Made by a program: the position numbers and the translations under genes. This document shows positions 25,603 to 34,986 of a DNA stretch of 64,000 nucleotides, one piece after another. The notes below the pieces were generated by a model. That model saw only the letters and a program-made list of their open reading frames with translations. It ran no database searches and was not told where the DNA came from. Positions within the stretch are counted from its first letter, which is position 1. The number at the start of each line of letters is the position of its first letter. The stretch is from Bradyrhizobium sp. cir1 (GTDB lineage Bacteria > Pseudomonadota > Alphaproteobacteria > Rhizobiales > Xanthobacteraceae). Location of the stretch: NCBI RefSeq assembly GCF_014198245.1, contig NZ_JACIHE010000003.1, positions 62,001-126,000 on the forward strand, given 5' to 3'.

Positions 25603-27151
25603 GGCCAAAGCGTTTTCAAGCGAAGTGGGTACCGGTTCGCGTGAAGAAAACGCGTCAAAACAAAAAGACGCGCCAAGCGTCGTCGTCATCAAGGACAACA
25701 ACGCGCTGGTGATCCATGCGCTGGACGATGCGGCGTCTCGTTTGGGTTTGCATATCGGCCAGCCGCTCGCCAATGCACGGGCGATGTGTCCGGACTTGCG
25801 GGTGTTCGACGCCGATGTTGTGGCCGATGCCAAGACGCTCAGCGACATCGCCGATTGGTGCGACCGCTTCACGCCGCTGGTGGCGCTCGATCCGCCGCAT
25901 GGGCTGTTCCTCGACATCACCGGTTGCGCGCATCTGTTCGGCGGCGAAGCGGCATTGTTGCAGACTCTGGTTCGTGCCCTCGCCCGTCAGGGCTTTGCCG
26001 TCAGCGCGGCAATCGCCGGCACGTCGGTCTGCGCGCGTACGCTGACGCGGCAGGCGACAGGCACCATTGTGGCCGATGGCGGGGAGGCGGAGGCGATCAG
26101 TTCATTTCCAGTCTCCGCGCTCGGTGCGGGCGAGGCCATCACCACCGGCCTGCGCCGCGCCGGCCTGAAGACCATCGGCGATGTCGCCTCGCGCTCGCCG
26201 AGCGAGATCACGGCGCGGTTCGGTGCGCGGTTCTCGACCCTGCTCGCGCACGCGCTGGGGCAGGGCGATACGCCGATCAATCCGCGCAAGCCATTGCCCG
26301 ATTACATCGTCGAGAAGCGTTTTGCCGAACCGATCGCGACCGACACGATGATTGCGATGACGCTGTCGCGGCTGGCCGACACGTTGATTGCGTCCATGGA
26401 GAAGCAGGGCAAAGGCGCGCGGCGGCTGGAGGCTGCCTTCTTCCGCACCGACGGCGTGGTGCGCGCCATCATGGTCGAGACCGGTCGTCCGGTGACGCGC
26501 AGTGCGGTCGTCGATCGCCTGTTCCGGGAGCGTCTCGATGCGCTCGCCGATCCGCTCGATCCCGGTTTCGGCTTCGACATGGTGCGGCTGTCGGCGAGCC
26601 GCACCGAGATCGTGGTGCAGGAGCAGCGCGACCTCGACGCCCATGTCCACGACAATGACGAGCTTGCCGCGCTGATCGACCGTATCGCCGCGCGCATCGG
26701 CGGAAAACGTGTCGTCGTACATCTGCCTGAGGATACCCATATTCCCGAAAGCGCGGTGCTGGCCGCGCCTGCGCAGCATCATCTCACGTCTGCCATGCAG
26801 GCCGAATGGCCTGTTCGCACCGAGAGCGAGCCGCCGCTGCGCCCGTTGCGGTTGTTCGACAAGCCGGAGCCGATCAAGGTGCCGTTCGCGACCGTGCCTG
26901 ATGGCCCGCCGCACCAATTCACCTGGCGCCGCGCGTTGCATGCGGTGGTGCGGGTGGAAGGGCCCGAGCGCATCGCCATGGAATGGTGGCGGCAGGACGG
27001 CAAGCAGCTGACGCGGGACTATTTCCGCATCGAGGATGCCGAGGGCCTGCGCTTCTGGATCTTTCGCGACGGTCTTTATGAAGGCGAGGTGTTCGACGGC
27101 GACGGCAAGCCTGCGTCTCCCGGCTGGTATGTACACGGTCTCTTCGCATGA
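25499..27151 (+). CDS. imuB: ImuB, non-catalytic Y-family polymerase homologue, with embedded palindromic repeat
   Basis: 550 residues from ATG 25499 (MSASSVNPRRILSLWLPRLP). ImuB is a Y-family polymerase relative lacking the palm carboxylates (LWLPRLPIDR where polymerases have a catalytic Asp). It serves as the hub joining ImuA, DnaE2 and the beta clamp. A clamp-binding-like motif RPLRLF lies near the C-terminal third. Residues about 37-56 are encoded by a 60-base palindromic repeat (25608-25667), also found outside genes at 45184-45243; the insertion keeps the frame. Its stop overlaps the dnaE2 start by four bases (ATGA). Confidence 0.94.
   Translation: MSASSVNPRRILSLWLPRLPIDRIQRFLGSAGLHKAKAFSSEVGTGSREENASKQKDAPSVVVIKDNNALVIHALDDAASRLGLHIGQPLANARAMCPDLRVFDADVVADAKTLSDIADWCDRFTPLVALDPPHGLFLDITGCAHLFGGEAALLQTLVRALARQGFAVSAAIAGTSVCARTLTRQATGTIVADGGEAEAISSFPVSALGAGEAITTGLRRAGLKTIGDVASRSPSEITARFGARFSTLLAHALGQGDTPINPRKPLPDYIVEKRFAEPIATDTMIAMTLSRLADTLIASMEKQGKGARRLEAAFFRTDGVVRAIMVETGRPVTRSAVVDRLFRERLDALADPLDPGFGFDMVRLSASRTEIVVQEQRDLDAHVHDNDELAALIDRIAARIGGKRVVVHLPEDTHIPESAVLAAPAQHHLTSAMQAEWPVRTESEPPLRPLRLFDKPEPIKVPFATVPDGPPHQFTWRRALHAVVRVEGPERIAMEWWRQDGKQLTRDYFRIEDAEGLRFWIFRDGLYEGEVFDGDGKPASPGWYVHGLFA
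25608..25667. repeat. Repeat family A inserted in frame in imuB
   Basis: Sixty bases from AAGCGTTTTCAAGCGAAG to GTCAAAACAAAAA differ at only a few positions from the extragenic copy at 45184-45243. AAGCGTTTTC and GAAAACGCGT form the inverted arms. It encodes about 20 residues without a stop. Confidence 0.88.
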
Positions 27152-30100
27152 ATACGCCCGCCTATGCCGAGATCGGCATCACCACCAATTTCTCCTTCCT
27201 GCGCGGCGGCTCGGATCCGCGCGCCTATGTGCATCAGGCCAGCGCTTTGGGGATTCCGGTGATCGGCATCGCCGACCACAACACGCTCGCCGGTGTGGTG
27301 CGGGCCTACAAGGAGCTCGACAATGACAAGGTGCTGCACAAGCCGAAATTGCTGATCGGCGCCCGCATCGTCTTCATCGACGGCACGCCTGACATTCTGG
27401 TCTATCCGCGCGATCGCGCGGCCTATGGCCGGCTGTGCCAGCTTCTCACAAGGGGCAAGCGCGGCGACGACATCACGCGGATCGAGAAGGGCGAGTGTCA
27501 TCTCACCTTTGCCGATCTCCTGGAGTTTTCAGAAGACCAGCTCCTGGTGTTGACGCTGCCGCATCGCTTCGAGCCGGCGCAGGCGCTGGATGTCCTCGCC
27601 AAGCTCAAAGCCAGCCGCGCCGAGGGTGTGTGGCTGGCGGCGAGCCTGCTCTATCGCGGCGACGACCGTCGTCGTCTGGCGCGGCTCGATGATCTCGCCG
27701 CAAAGGCAAAAGTGCCGCTGCTCGCAACCAACGAGGTGCTCTATCACGATCCCGGCCGCCGACCGCTTCAGGATGTGCTGACCTGCATCCGGGAGAAGAC
27801 CACGATCGAGGCGGTGGGGCGGAAGCTCGAGGCCAATGCCGAGCGATTCCTGAAAACGCCACGCGAGATGTCGCGGCTGTTCCGCGATTTTCCTGACGCG
27901 ATCGCGGAGACCATGCGTTTTGCGGACAGGGTCGACTTCTCGCTCGATCAGCTCAAATACCAGTATCCGGACGAGCCGGTGCCGCCGGGCAAGACCGCGC
28001 AGGGGCATCTGGAGGATCTGACCTGGGCGGGCGTCGACAAATACTTTGGTGGTGTCGACAACATCGACGACAAGCTGCGCGCCACCCTGAAGAAAGAGCT
28101 CGCGCTGATTGCCGAGCTGAAATACGCGCACTATTTCCTCACCGTGCACGACATCGTCCACTACGCGCGCAGCCAGAACATCCTGTGCCAGGGGCGCGGA
28201 TCGGCGGCGAATTCGGCCGTGTGCTACGTGCTCGGCATCACCTCGGTCGACCCGACCAAGGTCGATCTCCTGTTCGAGCGCTTCATCTCCAAGGAGCGGC
28301 TGGAGCCGCCCGACATCGACGTCGATTTCGAGCATTCGCGGCGCGAGGAGGTGATGCAATATGTCTACCGCCGCTATGGCCGCCACCGCGCCGCGATCAT
28401 CGCCACCGTCATCCATTACCGCCCGCGCAGCGCCATCCGCGACGTCGGCAAGGCGCTGGGCCTGACCGAGGACGTCACCGCCGCGCTCGCCGACACCGTC
28501 TGGGGCAGCTGGGGCAAGGGCCTCAACGACATGCAGGTCAGACAGGCCGGGCTCGATCCGCAAAATCCCATGATCAACCTCGCGGTCGAGCTTGCCACCG
28601 AGCTGATCGAATTCCCGCGGCATCTCTCCCAGCATGTCGGCGGTTATGTGCTGACCCAGGACCGGCTCGACACCTATGTGCCGATCGGCAATGCCGCGAT
28701 GGACGACCGCACTTTCATCGAATGGGACAAGGACGACGTCGACGCACTTCATATGATGAAGGTCGATGTGCTCGCACTGGGCATGCTGACCTGCATCAGG
28801 AAATGTTTCGATCTGATCGCGGACCACAAGGGTGAGCGTTTTGTGCTGGCGAGCGTTCCGCAGGATGATCCCAGGGTTTACGACATGCTGTGCCGCGGGG
28901 AGTCGCTCGGCGTGTTCCAGGTCGAGAGCCGCGCCCAGATGAACATGCTGCCGCGCCTGAAGCCGCGGACCTTCTACGATCTCGTCATCGAGGTCGCGAT
29001 CGTGCGCCCCGGGCCGATCCAGGGCGACATGGTGCATCCCTACTTAAGGCGGCGGAACGGGCTTGAGAAGGTGAGCTATCCCTCGCCGTCGCCGGAGCAC
29101 GGCGACAAGGACGAACTCTACAAGGTGCTGCACAAGACCTTGGGCGTGCCGCTGTTCCAGGAGCAGGCGATGCGGATCGCGATCGAGGCCGCGCACTTCA
29201 CCTCCGAGGAGGCCAACGGCCTGCGCCGCTCGATGGCGACCTTCCGCAATGTCGGCACCATCGGCCAATACGAGGAGAAGCTGATCGGCAACATGGTGGC
29301 GCGGGGCTACGATCCCAACTTCGCCAGAAGCTGCTTTGACCAGATCAAGGGTTTTGGCTCCTACGGTTTTCCGGAGAGCCATGCCGCGAGCTTTGCGCAG
29401 CTTGTCTACATTTCTTCGTGGCTGAAGCATTACCATCCCGACGCCTTTTGTTGCGGCCTCCTGAATTCGCAGCCGATGGGCTTTTATGCCCCGGCGCAGA
29501 TCGTCGGCGATGCCCGCAAGAACGGTGTCGAGGTCCGCGACATCGACGTGTCCTACAGCTTTGCGCAGAACACGCTGGAAAATACAGATGGCAAGTATTG
29601 CGCCGTGCGCCTCGGCTTCCGTCAGATCGATGGCTTCCATTGGCTGGATGAGGATGAGGAGCGCCTGAAGCGCTCCCAGCTGTCATTCCGGGGCGCGCCG
29701 AAAGGCGCGAACCCGGAATCCATCGAGCCGCATACGCCTGGAGAAATGGATTCCGGGTTCATCGCTGACGCGACGCCCGGGAATGACAAGAAAGAAGACT
29801 GGGCCGACCGCATCATCGCGGCGCGCAACCGCCGTCCCTTCACCTCGCTGGAGGATTTTGCCCGCGACACTGGCCTGCCCAAGCGTGCGCTGATCCTGCT
29901 GGCCGATGCCGATGCGTTCCGCTCGCTGGGGCTCGACCGCCGCGAGGCGCTGTGGCAGGTGCGACGGCTGCCCGACGACGTGCCGCTGCCGCTGTTCGAG
30001 GCGGCGACCGCGCGCGAGCAGCCTGACGAGCACGCACAACCGCTGCCGGTGATGCCGCGCTCCGAGCAGGTGGTCGCGGACTACCAGACCATCCGGCTGT

Positions 30101-30609
30101 CGCTGAAGGGCCATCCGATGGAATTCTTGCGCGAGATGTTTACGCGCGAGCGGGTCGTCGCCTGCAAGGAGGTCAGCCATGAGAACGAGCGGCGCCGCGT
30201 CCGCTGCGCCGGCGTGGTTCTGGTCCGGCAACGGCCGGGCAGCGCCAGCGGCGTCGTGTTCATGACGCTGGAGGACGAAACTGGCATCGCCAATGTCGTG
30301 GTCTGGCCCAAGATCATGGAGCAGTACCGGAAAGAAGTGATGGGCGCGCGCCTCATCCTGGTTGAAGGCTATATCCAGAGCAGCCCCGAAAAGGTGACGC
30401 ATCTCATTGCCCAGCGCATGATCGACCGCTCGCACGATCTGGTGGGGCTCGCCAACGATGCGCTAGGCGGCAAGCATCCGGTGCCGGCAGGAGCCACCGT
30501 GGTCGAGCCGCTTAACGACGATCCTCGCGCCCTCGCGGACATGCCCGCGCAAAAAATCCGCCATCCCCGCAACGTCCGCATCCTGCCGCCGTCGCGGGAT
30601 TTCCATTGA
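27148..30609 (+). CDS. dnaE2: Error-prone DNA polymerase DnaE2 (ImuC), with embedded palindromic repeat
   Basis: 1153 residues. A second alpha-type replicative polymerase used for SOS translesion synthesis. An N-terminal PHP domain comes first (YAEIGITTNFSFLRGGSD, GIADHNTLAGVV), with polymerase domain motifs CQGRGSAANSAVCYVLGI and PPDIDVDFEHSRREEV carrying the catalytic aspartates. FPESHAASFAQLVYISSWLK and a C-terminal OB-fold (VRCAGVVLVRQRPGSASGV) follow. Residues about 845-880 come from a 108-base palindromic repeat (29681-29788) that adds exactly 36 codons just before the helix-hairpin-helix segment. The frame is intact. It is the last gene of the LexA-controlled cassette. Confidence 0.96.
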   Translation: MNTPAYAEIGITTNFSFLRGGSDPRAYVHQASALGIPVIGIADHNTLAGVVRAYKELDNDKVLHKPKLLIGARIVFIDGTPDILVYPRDRAAYGRLCQLLTRGKRGDDITRIEKGECHLTFADLLEFSEDQLLVLTLPHRFEPAQALDVLAKLKASRAEGVWLAASLLYRGDDRRRLARLDDLAAKAKVPLLATNEVLYHDPGRRPLQDVLTCIREKTTIEAVGRKLEANAERFLKTPREMSRLFRDFPDAIAETMRFADRVDFSLDQLKYQYPDEPVPPGKTAQGHLEDLTWAGVDKYFGGVDNIDDKLRATLKKELALIAELKYAHYFLTVHDIVHYARSQNILCQGRGSAANSAVCYVLGITSVDPTKVDLLFERFISKERLEPPDIDVDFEHSRREEVMQYVYRRYGRHRAAIIATVIHYRPRSAIRDVGKALGLTEDVTAALADTVWGSWGKGLNDMQVRQAGLDPQNPMINLAVELATELIEFPRHLSQHVGGYVLTQDRLDTYVPIGNAAMDDRTFIEWDKDDVDALHMMKVDVLALGMLTCIRKCFDLIADHKGERFVLASVPQDDPRVYDMLCRGESLGVFQVESRAQMNMLPRLKPRTFYDLVIEVAIVRPGPIQGDMVHPYLRRRNGLEKVSYPSPSPEHGDKDELYKVLHKTLGVPLFQEQAMRIAIEAAHFTSEEANGLRRSMATFRNVGTIGQYEEKLIGNMVARGYDPNFARSCFDQIKGFGSYGFPESHAASFAQLVYISSWLKHYHPDAFCCGLLNSQPMGFYAPAQIVGDARKNGVEVRDIDVSYSFAQNTLENTDGKYCAVRLGFRQIDGFHWLDEDEERLKRSQLSFRGAPKGANPESIEPHTPGEMDSGFIADATPGNDKKEDWADRIIAARNRRPFTSLEDFARDTGLPKRALILLADADAFRSLGLDRREALWQVRRLPDDVPLPLFEAATAREQPDEHAQPLPVMPRSEQVVADYQTIRLSLKGHPMEFLREMFTRERVVACKEVSHENERRRVRCAGVVLVRQRPGSASGVVFMTLEDETGIANVVVWPKIMEQYRKEVMGARLILVEGYIQSSPEKVTHLIAQRMIDRSHDLVGLANDALGGKHPVPAGATVVEPLNDDPRALADMPAQKIRHPRNVRILPPSRDFH
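29681..29788. repeat. Repeat family B inserted in frame in dnaE2
   Basis: This is a 108-base imperfect palindrome. The 43-base arms share nine outer bases (TGTCATTCC) and fifteen inner bases (GAACCCGGAATCCAT) in inverted order. It is a multiple of three and has no stop in the dnaE2 frame. No second copy was found in this window. Confidence 0.85.
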
Positions 30610-30636
30610 GGTTTGTTTGGCGTGCAAATCTCTCAC

Positions 30637-30766
30637 CATCACCCTGAGGTGGCCGCTTCTTCAGCGGCCCTCGAAGGGCGACGGCCCGGCTGCATCAGGG
30701 CCGTGCATCCTTCGAGGCTCGCTCTGCAATGCATTGCATCGCAGAGCTCGCGCCTCAGGATGACGG
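30637..30766. repeat. Palindromic repeat family C, full copy
   Basis: Begins CATCACCCTGAGG and ends CCTCAGGATGACGG, with inner hairpins (GCTCTGC/GCAGAGC at 30721-30747, CCGCTTCTTCAGCGG near 30652). Partial copies surround the GIY-YIG gene at 52328-52813. It occupies the gap between dnaE2 and the SDR gene. Confidence 0.85.
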
Positions 30767-30788
30767 AACTGCAGGGGCGGTGCCCTCC

Positions 30789-31559
30789 TCAAAAATTCAC
30801 CCGGTTCGAGATCGCCCCGTCCACGACGAGGTTCGATCCCGTGGTGAACCCCGACACCGGGCTTGCCAGAAACACCGCCGCGCTCGCGATCTCCTGCGGC
30901 GTCGCCATGCGGCCGGTCGGATTGCGCTTCATCGCGTCGTTGTAACGCTCGGGCATGTTCTGCTCGATCATCTCCCAGACGCCGCCCTTGAAATAGACGG
31001 TGCCGGGAGACACCACGTTGACCCGGATCTTCTTCTTCGCGTATTGCCGCGCCAGTCCCTTGGCCATGTGGATCAGCGCGGCCTTGATCGGGCCGTAGGA
31101 GCTGGCCGTGTCCGCTTGCGCCGCGGCGATCGACGAGATGATCACGAAGGCCGCATCGCCGCTGCTCGCGCCGCTCGCCTCGAGGAACGGCCGTGCAGCA
31201 TCGAACGCATGCACGGCGCCGAGCACGTCGAGCCGGAAGTTCTGCTCCCAGGACGCGGGATCGCCGCCCTGCGCCATCGCGCCGGCATTGGAGAACAGCA
31301 GGTCGATGCCGCCGAGTTCCTTTGCTGCGCTCTCGATCCAGGCCTTCAACGCCGCACCGTCGGTGACGTCGACCGGGCTGCCGGTGGCACGGATTCCGCT
31401 GGCCTTCAACTCCGCGACAGTTGCTGCAACTTGATCCGCGTTGCGCGCGCAGACCGCGACATTGCTGCCTTCACCGGCCAGCGTCGCCGCAATCGCCCGC
31501 CCGATGCCGCGTGTGCCGCCGAGGACGATAGCGTTCTTGCCTTTGAGACCGAGATCCAT
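30789..31559 (-). CDS. Short-chain dehydrogenase/reductase
   Basis: 256 residues, classical SDR. The cofactor motif is GGTRGIG (14-20), NAG is at 91-93, the catalytic serine is Ser142 or Ser143, and Tyr155 and Lys159 are in SSYGPIK. CARN after the second strand suggests NADP preference. The C-terminal GFTTGSNLVVDGAISNRVNF is the usual substrate-domain end. The substrate is unknown. It stands alone on the minus strand, between repeat C and repeat E. Confidence 0.9.
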   Translation of the reverse strand: MDLGLKGKNAIVLGGTRGIGRAIAATLAGEGSNVAVCARNADQVAATVAELKASGIRATGSPVDVTDGAALKAWIESAAKELGGIDLLFSNAGAMAQGGDPASWEQNFRLDVLGAVHAFDAARPFLEASGASSGDAAFVIISSIAAAQADTASSYGPIKAALIHMAKGLARQYAKKKIRVNVVSPGTVYFKGGVWEMIEQNMPERYNDAMKRNPTGRMATPQEIASAAVFLASPVSGFTTGSNLVVDGAISNRVNF

Positions 31560-31626
31560 TGTTGGGCTCCTTTTTGTTGGTGCAGGGACTGTAGCTGTTT
31601 CGAGAGACGCCCAGAAGCCTCCACGT

Positions 31627-31713
31627 CGTCATTGCGAGGAGCTCTTGCGACGAAGCAATCCAGACTGCCGCTGCGGAGCGATTCTGGATTGCTTCGCTGC
31701 GCTCGCAATGACG
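31627..31713. repeat. Palindromic repeat family E, full copy
   Basis: The arms CGTCATTGCGAG ... GAAGCAATCCAGA and TCTGGATTGCTTCG ... CTCGCAATGACG form an 87-base hairpin upstream of the SDR gene. A fragment of the same family lies at 14591-14623. Confidence 0.85.
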
Positions 31714-31733
31714 GTGTGGCGACGGCAGTGGCC

Positions 31734-32021
31734 TCACTCCGGCGCGGCCCCCACCGGCGGGCCGCCGGGCGGGCGGTGCAGGAAGGTCAGTGATGCATAG
31801 GCGCCGACCCAGGAGCCGATCGCGGCGAAGGCAACGTAGAAGGCGTTCTCGGTGTAGCTGATCACGGCATAGGAGGAGAGCAGGTACCAGATCGCGCTCC
31901 AGGTTGCCGCCGGCATGCGCCTGCGCGCGACCACGGCGGAGGTGAACATCACATAGACCGCGTCGGTGGCCGCCGTGGCGATGAACACGGCACCCGCGGT
32001 GAGGGGATCGATGGCGGCCAT
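31734..32021 (-). CDS. Small membrane protein, function unknown
   Basis: 95 residues from ATG 32021 (MAAIDPLTAGAVFIATAATD). There are two or three hydrophobic helices (about 8-30, 40-58, 62-80), and the C-terminus is proline- and glycine-rich. The start is set by hydrophobicity and conserved-looking sequence; a much longer upstream open frame on this strand is antisense to the CoA transferase gene and is not real. No family is named with confidence. It is flanked by repeat E downstream and repeat G upstream. Confidence 0.72.
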   Translation of the reverse strand: MAAIDPLTAGAVFIATAATDAVYVMFTSAVVARRRMPAATWSAIWYLLSSYAVISYTENAFYVAFAAIGSWVGAYASLTFLHRPPGGPPVGAAPE

Positions 32022-32060
32022 TGCATTCCTTCTTGTGCTGATGAATGGTCGAAAAAAGTA

Positions 32061-32136
32061 GAGCATGATCCGGAAAAGCGTGCAGCGGTTTTCCATCGCG
32101 ACAAACGCGGACCGAGTTTGCGCGGAGATCATGCTC
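32061..32136. repeat. Palindromic repeat family G
   Basis: GAGCATGATC and its exact complement GATCATGCTC bound a 76-base element containing CCGGAAAAGCGTGCAGCGGT. It lies directly upstream of the CoA transferase start; its right end is 21 bases before the ATG. Confidence 0.75.
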
Positions 32137-32156
32137 ATGAAGGGAGAGAAGCGGCC

Positions 32157-33557
32157 ATGCAAAGCCCCGCCGATATTCTCAAGGACATCTGGACCACCGC
32201 GGGCGGCGATGCGGCCGCGCTTGATCGCGTGCGGCTGACCGGCGAGGAGCCGCAGATCCCGTCCTCGTTTCGCGTCGCGGTTGCCGGACAGGCCACGATT
32301 GCCGCGGCCGGCCTCGCCGCTGCCGAGATCTGGCGGCTGCGCAGCGGGCAGGTGCAGGACGTCTCCGTCGACATGCGCCACGCCGTGGCCGAATGCCGTT
32401 CCGAGCGCTATCTGCGCCTCGACGACAAGCCGCCGCCACCGGCCTGGGATGCCATCGCCGGCGTCTACAGGACGGGCGATGGCCGCTTCGTTCGATGCCA
32501 CACCAATTTCCCGCATCACCGCGATGCCGTGTGCAAGGTGCTTGCTTGCGAGCCTGAGCGCGAGAAGGTGCAAGCAGCGCTGATGCAGTGGAAGGGCGAG
32601 GATTTCGAAACTGCGGCTTATGCCGCGGGCGGCGTTGTCGCCCTGATGCGCTCTTACGACGAATGGTCGGCGTTGCCGCAGGCGCGTGCGCTCGCGCAAT
32701 TGCCGCTGCTCTCGATCGAGAGGATCGGCGAGGCTCCGCCCAGGCCGTGGCCAAAAGGCGATCGTCCACTTTCGGGCCTGCGCGTGCTCGATCTCTCCCG
32801 CGTCATCGCAGGGCCCGTCGCCGGCCGCACGCTCGCGGCGCACGGTGCCGATGTGCTGCTGGTATCGGGGCCCGAGCTGCCCGCCATTCCCTGGCTCACC
32901 ATCGATACCGGACGCGGCAAGCTCACCACCTTCATCGCGCTCAAGAGCGAGGCGGGCAGGGCGCAATTGCGCGAGCTGCTCAAGGACGCCGACATCTTCT
33001 CGCAGGGCTATCGCCCACGCGCGCTCGCCGCCCTCGGCTTTGCGCCCGAAGAGGTCGCCACGATCAGCCCCGGCATCGTCTATGTCACGCTGTCGGCCTA
33101 CGGCCATGCCGGCCCCTGGGCCGAGCGGCGCGGTTTCGACTCGCTGGTGCAGACCACGACCGGCTTCAACCATGCCGAGGGAGAGGCCGCCGGCATCGAC
33201 GGTCCCAAGGAATTGCCGGCACAGATCCTCGACCACGCCACCGGCTATCTGATGGCGTTCGGCGCGATGATGGCCAGAGCACGCCAGGCGTGCGAAGGCG
33301 GCAGCTGGCACGTGCGCGTGTCGCTGGCGCAGACTGGACGCTGGCTGTGGAATCTCGGCCGGCTCGACGGCGGACTGAACACCCCGGATATTACGGGGGA
33401 AGCTGTACATGCTGCGTTCATCGAGCGCATGCCATCTGGCTTTGGCACGTTGACGGCGGTGCAGCATTCGGCACTGCTGTCGAAGACGCCGGCGCAATGG
33501 AGCCGTCCGGCGATGCCGCTCGACAGCCATCCGGCACAGTGGCCATCTCGAAGCTGA
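32157..33557 (+). CDS. CaiB/BaiF-type (class III) CoA transferase
   Basis: 466 residues from ATG 32157, behind AGGGAGAGAAG. The family core begins near residue 205 (LSGLRVLDLSRVIAGPVAGRTLAAHGADVLLV), with later motifs TIDTGRGKLTTFI and YVTLSAYGHAGPWAERRGFDSLVQT. The first 200 residues form a partial family-like domain, so the protein is longer than the usual roughly 400 residues and may be a tandem with a degenerate N-terminal half. It transfers CoA between carboxylic acids; the substrate is unknown. The leader region carries a palindromic repeat close to the ribosome site. Confidence 0.85.
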   Translation: MQSPADILKDIWTTAGGDAAALDRVRLTGEEPQIPSSFRVAVAGQATIAAAGLAAAEIWRLRSGQVQDVSVDMRHAVAECRSERYLRLDDKPPPPAWDAIAGVYRTGDGRFVRCHTNFPHHRDAVCKVLACEPEREKVQAALMQWKGEDFETAAYAAGGVVALMRSYDEWSALPQARALAQLPLLSIERIGEAPPRPWPKGDRPLSGLRVLDLSRVIAGPVAGRTLAAHGADVLLVSGPELPAIPWLTIDTGRGKLTTFIALKSEAGRAQLRELLKDADIFSQGYRPRALAALGFAPEEVATISPGIVYVTLSAYGHAGPWAERRGFDSLVQTTTGFNHAEGEAAGIDGPKELPAQILDHATGYLMAFGAMMARARQACEGGSWHVRVSLAQTGRWLWNLGRLDGGLNTPDITGEAVHAAFIERMPSGFGTLTAVQHSALLSKTPAQWSRPAMPLDSHPAQWPSRS

Positions 33558-33702
33558 CGCGGAGCTGACGCATCGCAAAATTTTAACGCAGATCGAAAGA
33601 CGCGAAGCGTTTTTTAGGTTGTTTGAACTCTCAATTCGGCACTATTAGCGCGACCGATGCGGCTATCGTTTGCCGACATCGTCGCAGACAAGACCGGGCC
33701 CT

Positions 33703-34947
33703 ATGGTGGTTGAAAATACCAAGCGATTGCAGGTGCTTACAAAACGGCGGGTGATTACATCCGTAGTTTTACTAGCCCTTGCCGGCGGCGGGGCCTACGG
33801 CTTTCTCCATGCGGGCGCCAAGGAGAAGAGCCACTCCGAGATTTCCAGCCAGTCGCGCAGGAATGCGCAGAATTTCACGCCGACGCCGTCCGAGTGGGCG
33901 ACGCTGACGATCGAGCCGGTCAAGGCCAAGACCTTCCGGGCCGAATATGTCACCGAGGGCAAGGTTGCGGTCGACGAGGATCGCTCGACGCCGGTGTTCT
34001 CGCCTTATGCGGGCAGGGTCACCAAGCTGCTCGCCAAGCCCGGCGAGACTCTGACGCAAGGTCAACCGCTGTTCACAATCGAGGCCGCCGACACCGTGCA
34101 GGCCCAGAATGATTTCATCGCGGCGATGACCGCACAGAACAAGGCGAAGTCGGCGATCGATCTCGCCGACATCCAGTTCAAGCGCGCCAAGGATCTCTAT
34201 GAGGGCCACGCTATTCCGCTGAAGGATTATCAGCAGGCGGAAGCGACCCAGGTCCAGGCGCAGAACGACATGCGCTCCTCGGTGACGGCGCTGGAGGCCG
34301 CGCGCAACAAGCTGCGCATCCTCGGCTTCACCGACGAGACCATCAAGGCGTTCCAGGACAAGGGCACGATCAATCGCGAGATCACGATCTACTCGCCGAT
34401 CTCCGGCACGGTCGTGCAGCGCAAGATCGGCCCGGGCCAGTACGTCAATTCCGGCGCCAGCGATCCGGTCTTCGTGATCGGCGATCTCTCGACGGTCTGG
34501 CTCACCGCCTTCGTGCGCGAGAGCGATGCGGCCGCGGTGTGCATCGGCCAGGACATCACCGTCAACGTGATGGCGCTGCCGGGCCGCCCGCTCAGCGCGA
34601 AGATCAACTACGTGGCCGCGGCGATCGATCCGAGCACCCGCCGCCTCTTGGTCCGCGCCACCATCGACAACAGGGACGGCCTGCTCAAGCCGGAGATGTT
34701 CGCCAACGTCACGATCTATTCGGCCGGCGATCGTGCGGCGCCGGCGGTGCCCAAGCAGGCCCTGATCTACGAAGCCGAAAAGGTCCGTCTCTGGGTCGCG
34801 CGCGAGGACAAGTCGGTCGAGCTGCGTGAGATCAAGATCGGCCTCATCAACGGCAATCTCGTCGAAGTCACGAGCAACCTGAAACCCGGCGAGCAGATCG
34901 TCACCAAGGGCAGCCTGTTCATCGACCGCGCGGCGTCCGGCAGCTGA
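33703..34947 (+). CDS. RND efflux periplasmic adaptor (CusB/CzcB-like)
   Basis: 414 residues from ATG 33703. The N-terminal membrane anchor is about residues 14-34. Next come a barrel-sandwich/lipoyl half (VFSPYAGRVTKLLAKPGETLTQGQPLF), a helical hairpin, the second lipoyl half (IYSPISGTVVQRKIGPGQYV), a beta barrel and a C-terminal membrane-proximal domain. It links the inner-membrane pump encoded 39 bases downstream to an outer-membrane channel. The sequence resembles heavy-metal (HME) adaptors more than drug adaptors but lacks an obvious N-terminal metal-binding Met/His cluster, so the substrate is open. Confidence 0.9.
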   Translation: MVVENTKRLQVLTKRRVITSVVLLALAGGGAYGFLHAGAKEKSHSEISSQSRRNAQNFTPTPSEWATLTIEPVKAKTFRAEYVTEGKVAVDEDRSTPVFSPYAGRVTKLLAKPGETLTQGQPLFTIEAADTVQAQNDFIAAMTAQNKAKSAIDLADIQFKRAKDLYEGHAIPLKDYQQAEATQVQAQNDMRSSVTALEAARNKLRILGFTDETIKAFQDKGTINREITIYSPISGTVVQRKIGPGQYVNSGASDPVFVIGDLSTVWLTAFVRESDAAAVCIGQDITVNVMALPGRPLSAKINYVAAAIDPSTRRLLVRATIDNRDGLLKPEMFANVTIYSAGDRAAPAVPKQALIYEAEKVRLWVAREDKSVELREIKIGLINGNLVEVTSNLKPGEQIVTKGSLFIDRAASGS

Positions 34948-34986
34948 TCGACGACCCAAAAAACTGAAGACAAGCTGAAGACCTGA

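Noticed and set aside
32022..33578. Long upstream extension of the small membrane protein at 31734-32021
   Set aside because: The extension is antisense to the CoA transferase; only the last 95 codons have membrane-protein character and a good start.
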